DNA of 64,000 nt from positions 1-64,000 of the forward strand of contig CAVVSK010000014.1 in assembly GCA_963750965.1 (NCBI GenBank), given 5' to 3'. This document shows, in pieces, positions 25,873-34,832 of the stretch. A model generated the notes under the pieces. It was not told where the DNA came from. It saw only the letters and a list, made by a program, of their open reading frames with translations, and searched no databases. The position numbers were made by a program, and so were the translations under genes. Positions within the stretch are counted from its first letter, which is position 1, and each line of letters begins with the position of its first letter. The stretch is from CANKHA01 sp963750965 (lineage in GTDB: Bacteria > Pseudomonadota > Alphaproteobacteria > Rhizobiales > Xanthobacteraceae).

Positions 25873-26076
25873 ATGGACTGGAATCGTGTTGAAGGAAACT
25901 GGAAGCAAGCTAAGGGTAAAATAAAGGAACAGTGGGGAAAGCTCACGGACGACGACCTTGACGTCATCAATGGCCAGCGCGACCAACTGGAGGGTAAGAT
26001 TCAGGAACGTTATGGCTATGCGAGAGATCAAGTGCGGCGCGATGTGGACGACTGGTACACCAGCCAGAATTGGTGA
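25873..26076 (+). CDS. CsbD-family stress-response protein
   Basis: 67 aa, the usual CsbD size. The start MDWNRVEGNWKQAKGKIKEQ and the DQLEGKIQERYG segment define the family: small, highly charged, helical. AGGAGG at 25859-25864 with an 8-base spacer selects ATG 25873. CsbD proteins are abundant under general stress, but their biochemical role is unknown. GGAAC at 25811 could be a -35 element, but no good -10 follows. A terminator lies downstream. Confidence 0.92.
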   Translation: MDWNRVEGNWKQAKGKIKEQWGKLTDDDLDVINGQRDQLEGKIQERYGYARDQVRRDVDDWYTSQNW

Positions 26077-26122
26077 TCGAGTCTCGCCTCTAGCTTAGGT
26101 CCACCGTTTACGTGGTTGAATG

Positions 26123-26156
26123 CGAAAGCTCCGGCAGATACCGGGGCTTTCGTTTT
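26123..26156 (+). terminator. Terminator after csbD-like gene
   Basis: CGAAAGCTCCGG, loop CAGATA, then CCGGGGCTTTCG followed by TTTT. Confidence 0.75.
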
Positions 26157-26200
26157 GCGTTCATCCCACCGCGGTGAAGCCCGGGGCACCGATGACCTCT

Positions 26201-26285
26201 CGGTTGTCACGGCCGCATTCATTCCGGCCATCCCGATGAGAGAAGCAATGCGTCGCTAAGCGAGATGGCCGCAACAACTGCGGCC
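26201..26285 (+). repeat. Dispersed palindromic repeat, copy 1
   Basis: Starts CGGTTGTCACGGCC, includes ATTCCGGCCATCCCGATGA and ends GCAACAACTGCGGCC. The reverse complement of a closely similar sequence lies at 42706-42789. Probably a non-coding repeat family. Confidence 0.7.
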
Positions 26286-26316
26286 TTAACGAAGGAAAAA
26301 CAGTTGACCGGCCCGC

Positions 26317-27276
26317 CTAGGTGCCGCCGAGCGGCGTCAGCGTGCCGTCCGTTTGGGTGCCGCCATTGCCGGAGACCGTGTTGTTCTGCCTGGTCAAGAC
26401 TGTGCCACCCAGGTTGGAGATCCCGTGGCCATTGTTAACGAAGACGGAGTTTGAGACGCGCGCTGTGCCGCCGCTCTCGACAACCAGGCCAAAGGGAACA
26501 TTGTCGTGAGCTTGCGAGGCGTCCAGGGTCATCTGGCCGCTATTCGTTAAAGAGTAGCCGGCTGAGCTGTTATAGGCGGCCACGGACCGCTCGACCATTA
26601 CCTCCGCGTTATCCGACACGAAGCCCAGCGCGTTGCCGTTCGCGACGGAGCGCGTAATGGTGGCGCTGCCACCGAGAACATAGACTCCGGAGTTGGTGTT
26701 TTCTTCGAAACGGCCATTGTCGATTGTCAGCCTGGCCGACGTGCCGAATCCGGAGACAAAGATACCGCGGGACCCGTTGTCGCGGGCGACGCTGTCGAGA
26801 AAAAACACCTTGCTATTGGCGCCATTCAGAAAAACGCCATGCTGGGTGAAGGCGTGGATGACGCAGTTCTCGATATGCACACTCTTGGCTGCAACGATCT
26901 CAATGCCACGCGTCGTGCTGCCCTGCCCGTTGAGCACCAGGGAACGCAGGGCTACCGTCGCGGCGGCTTGGTTGATGACGATGGGATTGCCGAGAACGAC
27001 GGTGTGGCCGTTGCCGGTAATCGTCATCGACTTGTTGATGAAGCCGCCCAAACCGTAGCTCCCGGAGTCAAGGACGCGCAATTCGCCGCGCTCCGGGGTC
27101 GCGGTGATGCCGCGCTGAAGCGTTCTACAGGGTGCCGGAAGCGTGCAGTTGTTGGCGTTGTTGCCGTTCGCGCTGACATAACGGATGTTGTCCGCCAGTG
27201 CGGCGGAGGCCAAGACGACCGTGGCGCAAGCGGCGAATGACAGCGCTACGCCAGCCTTGAAAGCTTGGTAAGCCAT
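26317..27276 (-). CDS. Secreted right-handed parallel beta-helix protein
   Basis: 319 aa. A signal peptide (to about residue 29, SAALA) precedes many short beta-helix rungs, for example GHTVVLGNPIVI, SVHIENCVIHAF and SGVYVLGGSATITRS. The start of the mature part, NIRYVSANGNNANNC, is typical of NosD/pectin-lyase-like exported proteins. No catalytic motif is visible; polysaccharide binding or structure is possible. GGGAG before ATG 27276 decides the start; the longer open frame runs through a palindromic repeat. Confidence 0.85.
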   Translation of the reverse strand: MAYQAFKAGVALSFAACATVVLASAALADNIRYVSANGNNANNCTLPAPCRTLQRGITATPERGELRVLDSGSYGLGGFINKSMTITGNGHTVVLGNPIVINQAAATVALRSLVLNGQGSTTRGIEIVAAKSVHIENCVIHAFTQHGVFLNGANSKVFFLDSVARDNGSRGIFVSGFGTSARLTIDNGRFEENTNSGVYVLGGSATITRSVANGNALGFVSDNAEVMVERSVAAYNSSAGYSLTNSGQMTLDASQAHDNVPFGLVVESGGTARVSNSVFVNNGHGISNLGGTVLTRQNNTVSGNGGTQTDGTLTPLGGT

Positions 27277-27416
27277 GGTTGCTCTCCCTGGCGCGTCCCG
27301 CATGACGGCCGATGGAGGTCCCATCGGCATGGGAGCGCACATGGCTTTTTTACCGCCTTTTCGCATCGCGCGGCTCGGCTTTTTGTTGGCGGGCGCACGC
27401 ACGCGCGACATCTGGG

Positions 27417-27510
27417 GCGGAAGAAACCCTCCGCTCATTCCCGCGTAAGCGGGAATCCAGTTTCTCATTGAGTCCCCGCTTCCGCGGGGACGAGCGGCAC
27501 GCGATCGCGA
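27417..27510 (-). repeat. Palindromic repeat (TTCCCGCG...CGGGAA type), copy 1
   Basis: A 47-base core at 27417-27463 matches 29070-29116 at 45 positions in the same orientation. It contains ATTCCCGCGTAAGCGGGAAT and a second hairpin CCCCGCTTCCGCGGGG. Read as protein on the minus strand it gives the RNWIPAYAGM-type string well known from such repeats. Confidence 0.7.
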
Positions 27511-27559
27511 CAGCCGGCGCGGCGCAGCTCTCCGTGTTCACCAGCCCTATGTTAGCTCG

Positions 27560-28957
27560 TCATCGCCTGCGTTCACCGCCGCCACGCGGCGCGCGTTCCC
27601 CGCCGCGCTGCGCTGCAAAGCTCGGCCGCTCCCAATTTCCCTGCATACGGGCTTGGCCCCGCCATTCCCGCTCTGCCTGCATACGCATTTGCCTTCCACC
27701 ATCTGCGCGGAAGTCACTGCGACGCGCCGCTGGACCTTGCCCGAGACGCTTTTGCGATGGGTCGGCGTTTTTTACCTGCTTGTTGGAGGCTGGTTTTTGC
27801 GCAGCCTTCCTTTCGGAGCCGGCGCGATTGTCGACATTGGCTTGGCGATCCCGCCGGTCGCGATCGGTGACCGCTTCGTTATCGCGCGAGAGTTTCCGTG
27901 CGGCACGGCTATCGCGCTTGCGGTCAAACTTTTCCGCCACATCGCGGTTCTTGTATCTCACGCCGCCGCGGTGGTCGGGATTGTGGCTCCACCGCGCGGC
28001 ATTCCTGTTATTGTCATTGAAATCCCGGCGATGGTGGATGTGGTGCCGGTGCCAATCGAAGTGGCCACCCCACCAATGATCGTGCACCGCCCAGGCGCCG
28101 ACGCCAAAAGCTGCGAAAACGAGGCCGGCCGTCAGCGGGTCGGGGCCATAATAATAGCCGGGCCAATAATAAGGCGGATAGTCCGGATACGGCCATTCCC
28201 CGTAAACGACTGCCGGATCGTAGTAAGGCACGTAGATGGTGTCCGGCTGGGTCGCCTCGATCACAATCGCGTCCCGGCTGCCCTGCGTCCGCCGCGATAC
28301 TTTCTGCTGGTCGGTCGCCTTGGTCGTCGCCTGCTCATCGGTCGCCTTAGTCGCGGCGATCACAACCGCGTCCCGGCTGCCCTCGCTCCGGCGCGACACT
28401 TTCTGCTCGTCGGTCGTTTTCAGCTTGCCGTGTGACTGGGCGATGGTGCGCAGTCGCTGCACCGCGTCCATCAGATCCGCTTGCTGCGCCAGTACCGCGT
28501 CGCCGAGCTTTTCCGTCCATTGGATCTTGTCGCTCATCATGGCGAGGACGGATGGCGTCGCCGTGAGCTGCTTGACGCTGTAATCCCAGCGCTGCTTGTC
28601 GGCGGCAGCCTTCAGCTCGCTTCCCTGCAGCGACTTGTTTTCTTCCACCCAGCGGCTGGCTTCGACAACTTCGTCGGGATAGGTCGCGGCCATTATTACG
28701 CGCGCCAGAAGCGCATCGGGATAAAGCGCGATCGGCGCGACCAGTTGGTCCAGCTCGGCCTGCGAAAATGTTTCCTTCGCTTCACCTGATTGTGTCTGCG
28801 AAAGCGTTTCCTGCGGTTCACCTGATTGTGTTTGCGATTGTGTCTGCGGCGGCGGATTTGCGTTATCGGGCGGCGCCTGAGCGCCGGCGCCATTTGCGAA
28901 GAGAATAAGGGCGCCTGCGGCAGTGGCGGTCAGAAGCCGGGTAAACAGGGGGGTCAT
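27560..28957 (-). CDS. DUF3300 domain protein
   Basis: 465 aa. A signal peptide is followed by a DUF3300 domain from about residue 65: ELDQLVAPIALYPDALLARV, then TYPDEVVEASRWV. The middle holds an internal duplication (QKVSRR.(E/Q)GSRDA(V/I)VI.AT occurs twice), then a Tyr/Pro-rich segment near YYWPGYYYGPDP and a His-rich WWGGHFDWHRHHIHH. The C terminus is basic and Arg/Gly-rich. Function unknown; envelope location is likely. Two direct copies of one palindromic repeat bracket the gene. Confidence 0.85.
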   Translation of the reverse strand: MTPLFTRLLTATAAGALILFANGAGAQAPPDNANPPPQTQSQTQSGEPQETLSQTQSGEAKETFSQAELDQLVAPIALYPDALLARVIMAATYPDEVVEASRWVEENKSLQGSELKAAADKQRWDYSVKQLTATPSVLAMMSDKIQWTEKLGDAVLAQQADLMDAVQRLRTIAQSHGKLKTTDEQKVSRRSEGSRDAVVIAATKATDEQATTKATDQQKVSRRTQGSRDAIVIEATQPDTIYVPYYDPAVVYGEWPYPDYPPYYWPGYYYGPDPLTAGLVFAAFGVGAWAVHDHWWGGHFDWHRHHIHHRRDFNDNNRNAARWSHNPDHRGGVRYKNRDVAEKFDRKRDSRAARKLSRDNEAVTDRDRRDRQANVDNRAGSERKAAQKPASNKQVKNADPSQKRLGQGPAARRSDFRADGGRQMRMQAEREWRGQARMQGNWERPSFAAQRGGERAPRGGGERRR

Positions 28958-29069
28958 TGAACGCTTCCTCTACATCGGGTTTCCAAGGTAACGCCCCATT
29001 AACCAAGAGGGTCCTTCATCGGCGCTTCATACCCGCGCGCCCTGCTCGGTGACCCCCGGAAACCGGAAT

Positions 29070-29160
29070 GCGGAAGAAACCCTCCGCTCATTCCCGCGCA
29101 TGCGGGAATCCAGTTTCCCGCGCTGGGACGAGCGGCGATGGCGACAGCGCAAGCTGCATG
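29070..29160 (-). repeat. Palindromic repeat (TTCCCGCG...CGGGAA type), copy 2
   Basis: The core 29070-29116 matches 27417-27463 at 45 of 47 positions in direct orientation; the homology then weakens but resumes at GACGAGCGG. Confidence 0.7.
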
Positions 29161-29175
29161 CAATGCGGCGGCTTC

Positions 29176-29493
29176 CTAGCGGTGATGCCTGCGGGCATCC
29201 CGGAGCAGTTGCCACTTCGCGCCCCGGCCGCGCGTTTGCGGATCGAACCATTCGCCACCGAAACGCGCCATCAGCTTTTCCGCCTCCTCCTCGACCGAAA
29301 AGCAGAAGACGTAATGCCATTCGTCATTCTTGACGACGGCGTGGCCGCGCGGCGCGAGCGAGCGCAGTTCAGCGCAGAAAGATTCAACGGTCTGGTAGTT
29401 CGGTCCTGAATAGCAACGCGCCGGCAGGATCACTTGATACGGATACTCCCGATCGATGGTGGCTGAGGAAATCTCGCCTTTTCTCCGGACCAT
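29176..29493 (-). CDS. Small conserved protein of unknown function
   Basis: 105 aa without a signal peptide. The central part YSGPNYQTVESFCAELRSLA and VKNDEWHYVFCFSVEEEAEK looks like a compact alpha/beta domain; the C terminus is GGEWFDPQTRGRG. No named family recognised. AGGAG before ATG 29493 favours this start over the open-frame start at 29577. Divergent from the aconitase gene, with a 148-bp AT-rich shared promoter region. Confidence 0.7.
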   Translation of the reverse strand: MVRRKGEISSATIDREYPYQVILPARCYSGPNYQTVESFCAELRSLAPRGHAVVKNDEWHYVFCFSVEEEAEKLMARFGGEWFDPQTRGRGAKWQLLRDARRHHR

Positions 29494-29641
29494 GGCCGAT
29501 CTCCTGCGCGCAGTGCCCCCAATAACATGTTCGTTATTTGTTCTCATTTCGAGTCCCGCATAGCATATTACCGGCACAAAATGCGATTCCTATTGCATTT
29601 TGTATTTCTATTATGCAATACCTGCGGGTGAGGAGCTGCTT

Positions 29642-32329
29642 ATGCCTCTATCCGCAAGCACGCAGGCCCTAGAGGTCAACGGCCGCAAGTATCACTGCGC
29701 CGGGGTTTCCCGCGCCTTCGGTCCGCAATTCCATCGCTTGCCCTATGTGCTGCGTATTCTGTTGGAGAACGCGGCGCGCTGCGGTGGCGAGACCGCTGAC
29801 GAGACGGCCAGCCGCTTCCATGCATGGCTCGAAACCGGCACGAGTTCTGACGAAATCGCATTCACGCCAAGCCGGGTGCTGATGCACGACACCACATGCG
29901 TGCCGGCGCTCGTCGACATCGCGGCAATGCGCGATGCGCTCGCTGATGCTGGCGAAGATCCGTCTCGTTTGAATCCCGGACTGTCGATCGATGTATCGGT
30001 CGACCATTCTGTGGCCGTCGACCAATACGGCAGCCGCACTGCGCTGGCTCATAACATGAAGCAGGAGCTTCGGCGCAATGCCGAGCGCTACCGCTTCATG
30101 AAATGGGCAACGCGTTCCTTGCAAGGCGTGCGCGTGCATCCGCCTGGCACGGGCATCATGCATACGATCAATCTCGAGCGGCTGGCTACGGTGGTAGCGA
30201 TCGAGAAGCGCGCCGGCCTTACCTGGGCAATCCCCGATACTTTGGTTGGGACCGACAGCCATACGCCAATGGTCAATGGCATCGGCGTTCTGGCCTGGGG
30301 CGTCGGTGGATTGGAGGCCGAAAGCGTGATGTTCGGCATGCCGGTCACGCTTCGGATACCGGACGTGATCGGCGTGCGTCTGTCCGGCGCGTTACGCGAA
30401 GGGGTGCTTGCGACCGATCTGGCCCTCACCGTTACCGAACATCTTCGCCGCCGCGGCATGTCCGGCGAGTTCGTGGAGTTTTACGGTCCCGGCGTGGCGA
30501 GCTTGTCCGCGGGCGAGCGATGCGTCGTCGCCAACATGGCCCCGGAATATGGCGCTTCGACCGGCTATTTCCCCATTGACCAGCAGACGCTTCGCTACCT
30601 GCGCGCGACGGGACGCGATGAGCAGCAAGTGGCGCTGGTGCAGGCCTATGCGCAGAGTCAGCATCTCTGGTTCGACCCCACTGCCGAACCGCGTTACTCC
30701 GACATCGTCGAGATCGACATGGGCCTTATCCGCACAAGCCTCGCAGGCCCGCGGCGCCCACAAGATCGGGTGTCTCCGGATCAGGTGAAAGCCGCCGTCG
30801 CGCCCTGGATGCAAGAACGAGCGCAAGCTCCCGCTAGCGACGTCCCGGAAGGGGCCGTGGCCATTGCTGCGATCACCAGCTGCACCAACACTTCCGACCC
30901 GCGCATGATCATCGCTGCCGGTCTGCTCGCCCGAAAGGCAAGAAACCTCGGACTGCGGCCGCATCCCTGGGTCAAGACGTCTTTTGCGCCGGGATCTCCT
31001 ACCGCGGAACGTTATTTGTCACGCGTCGGGCTGCTCGATGATCTCGCCGCGCTGGGCTTCGACATCGTCGGTTATGGCTGCACCACCTGTATTGGTAACT
31101 CCGGGCCGCTCGCTCCGGCGATGAGCGAGGCGATCGCGCGGCGCGGCACCTTCCCTGTTGCCATCCTCTCCGGCAACCGCAACTTCCCGGCAAGAGTTCA
31201 CTCGCAAATCGAGGCTGCATTCCTCGCCTCTCCGCCCCTTGTTGTCGCTTACGCGCTTGCGGGAGATGTGAGCCGCAATATTGCAGAAGACGTCATCGCG
31301 CACACCGCAGATGGCGGGAAGGTGTTGCTGAAGGATCTCTGGCCCTCGGGCGAGGAAATCGATGCGGTCCTCGCCGCGGCTGCAGACCCTCTTGACTATG
31401 GTTCTGCCTACGAGGAGGCCGAGGCCAGCAACATCTGGCGCAGCCTTGATGCACCGGGAACGCCGCAATTCCCGTGGGATACTACTTCCACTTACCTCCG
31501 CCGCCCTCCGTTTGCCTCCGCAACCGGTACCGAGCGACTGGGGCACTATGTTGCACAGCCGCTGCTTGTCCTTGGCGACGACATCACCACGGATCATATC
31601 TCACCGGCAGGCCAGATCCCCGCCGACAGCGAAGCCGGCGAATGGCTGATCGCGCACGGTGATGATGCGAAAGATTTAAACGTCTACGCCGCGCGGCGCG
31701 GTAATTGGGAGGTCATGCTGCGAGGGTTGTTCACCAATCCCGCGGTTCGTAACCAACTTGATCCTGCGATCCCGCCGGGCTTTACGCTGCATGTCCCATC
31801 CGAGCGAATCCTGCCGCTTTGGCGCGCCGCCGAACAGTATCGCACCGAGCAACAGCCTGTCGTCGTCATCGCCGGCGAGCGCTATGGCACCGGCTCATCC
31901 CGCGACTGGGCTGCCAAGGGTTTGGGCCTGCTCGGGGTCAGGGCCGTGCTTGCCTCGAGCTTCGAGCGCATTCATCGCTCCAACTTGATCGGAATGGGCA
32001 TTCTGCCCTTACAGCTGCCGCAACACATGCATCCGAACACGCTGCGGCCTCAGGCCGGTGACCGGATTGAGATCGACGCGGCTGCGGATCGGCTGACGCC
32101 CCGCGCGCCGATCAACGTCACGATCCACCGCGCCTCAGGTGAAAGCACTTCATTCGCGACAACTGCTGCCGTGGAAACAGGCATTGAAGTCGAGATCCTG
32201 CGCATCGGCGGGATCATTCCTTTTATTCTGCGCCGAGCTTTGGACGGCGGCGCAGACATCGGACAACAACAGATCACCGGTGATGGTGAAAGCATTCGGC
32301 GGCATTCGTCGCCGATCTATGGACGCTGA
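29642..32329 (+). CDS. acnA: Aconitate hydratase, AcnA type (divergent paralogue)
   Basis: 895 aa, full AcnA length. Three 4Fe-4S cluster cysteines are seen in ITSCTNTSDPR and GYGCTTCIGNSG. The swivel domain has GDDITTDHISPAG and ERYGTGSSRDWAAKG. It isomerises citrate/isocitrate or a related tricarboxylate. The N-terminal region is diverged from housekeeping AcnA. It is followed by a Bug-type receptor (47 bp) and a FadR-type regulator, so it is more likely a specialised enzyme for an imported tricarboxylate than the TCA-cycle enzyme. GAGGAG precedes ATG 29642. Confidence 0.9.
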   Translation: MPLSASTQALEVNGRKYHCAGVSRAFGPQFHRLPYVLRILLENAARCGGETADETASRFHAWLETGTSSDEIAFTPSRVLMHDTTCVPALVDIAAMRDALADAGEDPSRLNPGLSIDVSVDHSVAVDQYGSRTALAHNMKQELRRNAERYRFMKWATRSLQGVRVHPPGTGIMHTINLERLATVVAIEKRAGLTWAIPDTLVGTDSHTPMVNGIGVLAWGVGGLEAESVMFGMPVTLRIPDVIGVRLSGALREGVLATDLALTVTEHLRRRGMSGEFVEFYGPGVASLSAGERCVVANMAPEYGASTGYFPIDQQTLRYLRATGRDEQQVALVQAYAQSQHLWFDPTAEPRYSDIVEIDMGLIRTSLAGPRRPQDRVSPDQVKAAVAPWMQERAQAPASDVPEGAVAIAAITSCTNTSDPRMIIAAGLLARKARNLGLRPHPWVKTSFAPGSPTAERYLSRVGLLDDLAALGFDIVGYGCTTCIGNSGPLAPAMSEAIARRGTFPVAILSGNRNFPARVHSQIEAAFLASPPLVVAYALAGDVSRNIAEDVIAHTADGGKVLLKDLWPSGEEIDAVLAAAADPLDYGSAYEEAEASNIWRSLDAPGTPQFPWDTTSTYLRRPPFASATGTERLGHYVAQPLLVLGDDITTDHISPAGQIPADSEAGEWLIAHGDDAKDLNVYAARRGNWEVMLRGLFTNPAVRNQLDPAIPPGFTLHVPSERILPLWRAAEQYRTEQQPVVVIAGERYGTGSSRDWAAKGLGLLGVRAVLASSFERIHRSNLIGMGILPLQLPQHMHPNTLRPQAGDRIEIDAAADRLTPRAPINVTIHRASGESTSFATTAAVETGIEVEILRIGGIIPFILRRALDGGADIGQQQITGDGESIRRHSSPIYGR

Positions 32330-32376
32330 GTGGTGAACCAGTCTGTGTCAATCTCACGCAACCCAGGAGGATATCG

Positions 32377-33336
32377 GTGAGTTACTTCAAGCACACAATC
32401 CGCGGCTTCGCTGTCGCCGGGCTAACGTTGATTGCTTCGTCGGCTCTCGCGCAAGACCTTAAGATCATAGCTCCGGCGGCCCCGGGCGGCGGATGGGATG
32501 CCGCCTCGCGCTCGATCCAACAAGTTCTGACTCAAACGAAGCTGGCTAAAAACGTTCAAGTGACGAACGTCCCTGGCGCCGGCGGGACCGTTGGACTTGC
32601 GCAGTTTATCAACAACGCCAAGGGCGATCCGAACCAGTTGATGGTCAACGGAATCACCATGGTGGGGGCGATCCTGACCAACAAGTCCCCGGTCAGCCTT
32701 GACCAGGTTACGCCGATTGCCCGTCTCACCGGCGATCCGCTTGTCATTGTTGTGCCGGCAGATTCGCCGCACAAGTCGGTAAAGGACCTTGCCGCCGCGG
32801 TGAAGGCCGACCCTGCAAAGGTCACCTGGGCCGGAGGTTCGGCGGGCGGCGCGGATCATATTCTTGCAGCCCTTTTCACCAAGGCGGCAGGATCGGATCC
32901 GGGCAAGGTGAACTACATCGCCTTCTCGGGCGGTGGCGAGGCGCTCGCCGCGATTTTGGGCGGCAAGGTGACCGCGGGCATCTCCGGCTACGGCGAGTTC
33001 GAGAGCCAGATCAAGACAGGGAAGCTGCGCGCTTTGGCGGTTTCGTCGGGTCAGCGTCTCGCGGGCGCCGATGTTCCGACGCTGAAGGAACAGGGCATGG
33101 ACGTCGAGGTCGTGAATTGGCGTGCGATCATGGGTGCGCCGGGCATCACAGCCGACCAGCGCAAGGGACTTACCGACACCTTCGAGAAAATGGTGAAGTC
33201 GAAAGAGTGGGCAGAATTGCTCAAGGCCCGGGGTTGGGACGACTATTATTTGTCGGGCGAACCCTTCACCACCTTCCTGAAAGAAGAACAGGTCAGAGTG
33301 GCGGAAGTTCTTCGCTCCGTCGGTCTTGTTAAGTAA
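32377..33336 (+). CDS. Bug/TctC-family tricarboxylate transporter substrate-binding protein
   Basis: 319 aa. A signal peptide (to SALAQ, residue about 25) precedes IIAPAAPGGGWDAASR, the Bug-family N-terminal signature. GTG start with AGGAGG 6 bases upstream. It binds a carboxylate in the periplasm for a TctAB permease, which is not encoded nearby. Just downstream of the aconitase gene and likely co-transcribed, so the ligand may be citrate, aconitate or a similar C6 acid (inference). A hairpin follows the stop. Confidence 0.9.
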   Translation: MSYFKHTIRGFAVAGLTLIASSALAQDLKIIAPAAPGGGWDAASRSIQQVLTQTKLAKNVQVTNVPGAGGTVGLAQFINNAKGDPNQLMVNGITMVGAILTNKSPVSLDQVTPIARLTGDPLVIVVPADSPHKSVKDLAAAVKADPAKVTWAGGSAGGADHILAALFTKAAGSDPGKVNYIAFSGGGEALAAILGGKVTAGISGYGEFESQIKTGKLRALAVSSGQRLAGADVPTLKEQGMDVEVVNWRAIMGAPGITADQRKGLTDTFEKMVKSKEWAELLKARGWDDYYLSGEPFTTFLKEEQVRVAEVLRSVGLVK

Positions 33337-33340
33337 ACAG

Positions 33341-33369
33341 AAGGGGGCTTGCGCCGAGCAAGCCCCCTT
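33341..33369 (+). terminator. Hairpin after the receptor gene
   Basis: An 11-bp perfect stem, AAGGGGGCTTG / CAAGCCCCCTT, with a 7-base loop. No U-tract follows, so termination may be partial. Confidence 0.65.
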
Positions 33370-33440
33370 GCCCTCCGGCCATACCGGGCTGCGCCAATGG
33401 CGTGAATCGGCTAAGGCTCGGCAAAGATTTGGAAGTGACC

Positions 33441-34367
33441 ATGGGCATGGTTTCAGCCTCCGAACGCGTTGCCGGCGGGAAGCGCGAGATGACCGAAGGT
33501 CTCGCCGCGCAAATCCTCGACTACATTCATGCTGCCGGGCTTGACCGCGGGGCTCATCTTACCGCGCAGGAACTGGCAGCCCGCTTTAGCGTGTCGCGAT
33601 TTCCTGTCAGCCAGGCTCTGCAGTTGCTGGCCTCAAAGGGTGTGCTGACCCACGAGCGCAACCGCGGCTATTTTGTTTCCGGCATGACGCAGACTTCCCC
33701 GGAAGCTTTGGGCCTGCTGCTGCAGGATGGCGGCGCAAGCTTGTATTTTCGGATTGCCGAGGACCACCTTCACGGCCGTATGCCCGATCCCGCGTCGGAA
33801 ACTCATCTGCGCGAGATGTATAAGGTGACCAAAGCGGAACTGAATGCCGTTCTGAGCAGGGTTGCGCTTGAGGGCTGGGCGGAGCGTCGCCCCGGTTATG
33901 GCTGGTCTTTCTCGCCCATGCTCACGACCCCTGAAAGTCTGGAGCAGACCTACCGCGTCCGCCTGGCGCTCGAGCCGGCGGCGCTTCTGGAGCCGGCTTA
34001 TTATCTCGATCCGCTCACCGCGACGCGCTGCCGGAACGCAGAATTACGGCTGCTGGCTGGAGCGATTGAAACCGACAGCGCGGACGTGCTGCACGAACGC
34101 GGCGTGCGCTTTCATGAAGCGATCGTCGGTGCTTCGAAAAACCCGTTTTTTCTTGAGACCATACGCCGGATTAATCGCATTCGCCGCCTCTTGTCGTATC
34201 GCTCGATGGTCGATCGTAAGCGCTATCGCCAGCAATGCGAGGAACACCTGGAGATCCTTGATCTGCTGCAGGCCGAAAAGAACGAAGAAGCCTCGCAGGC
34301 GCTTCGCCGTCACCTGGAACATACCGTCGAGAATCTGAAACAGATCGACGCGGTGCTGAAAGGCTGA
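33441..34367 (+). CDS. GntR-family regulator, FadR subfamily
   Basis: 308 aa. An N-terminal winged helix (GAHLTAQELAARFSVSRFPV and on, about residues 35-90) is joined to an all-helical FCD ligand domain with the typical ERGVRFHEAIVGASKNPFF and REHLEIL-like metal-site region. FadR-type regulators respond to organic acids. The position after aconitase and a carboxylate receptor suggests local control of those genes. A GTG at 33402 gives a longer version; ATG 33441 has GGAAG upstream. Confidence 0.88.
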   Translation: MGMVSASERVAGGKREMTEGLAAQILDYIHAAGLDRGAHLTAQELAARFSVSRFPVSQALQLLASKGVLTHERNRGYFVSGMTQTSPEALGLLLQDGGASLYFRIAEDHLHGRMPDPASETHLREMYKVTKAELNAVLSRVALEGWAERRPGYGWSFSPMLTTPESLEQTYRVRLALEPAALLEPAYYLDPLTATRCRNAELRLLAGAIETDSADVLHERGVRFHEAIVGASKNPFFLETIRRINRIRRLLSYRSMVDRKRYRQQCEEHLEILDLLQAEKNEEASQALRRHLEHTVENLKQIDAVLKG

Positions 34368-34496
34368 TCAGGCCGCCTGGCGGTGTCGCCGGACGGAACT
34401 AAAGAATACGCCGGGTGTTCAATTTTGAACGGTGTTACACAGTGCTGGGCCCCGCAACCTTTCGAGGTCCACCGGCAGCTCCAGGTTGGACCCTTC

Positions 34497-34706
34497 ATGG
34501 CCCTCAGCGACGAATACGAGCGGAATGTGCGCGAAGCCCAGCGCATGGCTGACAATTCACTCTCTGAAACGGACAAAGCCGGATGGCTTCGGATCGCTCA
34601 GCAATGGCTGAGGATGCTTCGAAGCTTGCGCGGAAACGAGACACCGCAAGAAGATCAGTCACGGTGGCCGGCCTCGCGCGACAACGATTCAAAATCCTCG
34701 CACTAG
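34497..34706 (+). CDS. Small helical protein of Bradyrhizobium-type family
   Basis: 69 aa. The start MALSDEYERNVREAQRMADN and the KAGWLRIAQQWLRML segment match small proteins frequent in Bradyrhizobium-like genomes, predicted as one or two long helices. Function unknown. The open frame begins at 34383, but the family N terminus begins at 34497. A weak EcfG-like motif (GGAAC, 16 bases, TGTT) lies at 34395-34419. Confidence 0.7.
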   Translation: MALSDEYERNVREAQRMADNSLSETDKAGWLRIAQQWLRMLRSLRGNETPQEDQSRWPASRDNDSKSSH

Positions 34707-34832
34707 CGGCCCGGGCGGGACGATCAAAAATTTTACGCCGGCAGGATTCGACGTGGCCGGGGGCCGACTTTGCAGCTAGTCTCAGCTTTTCGAAACGCCG
34801 CCGTAACAGCCTTCAACGTCAGGGGGGATAGA

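Noticed and set aside
28958..28983. EcfG-like motif upstream of the DUF3300 gene
   Set aside because: The AACG element would lie only a few bases from the start codon and the -35 has a mismatch.
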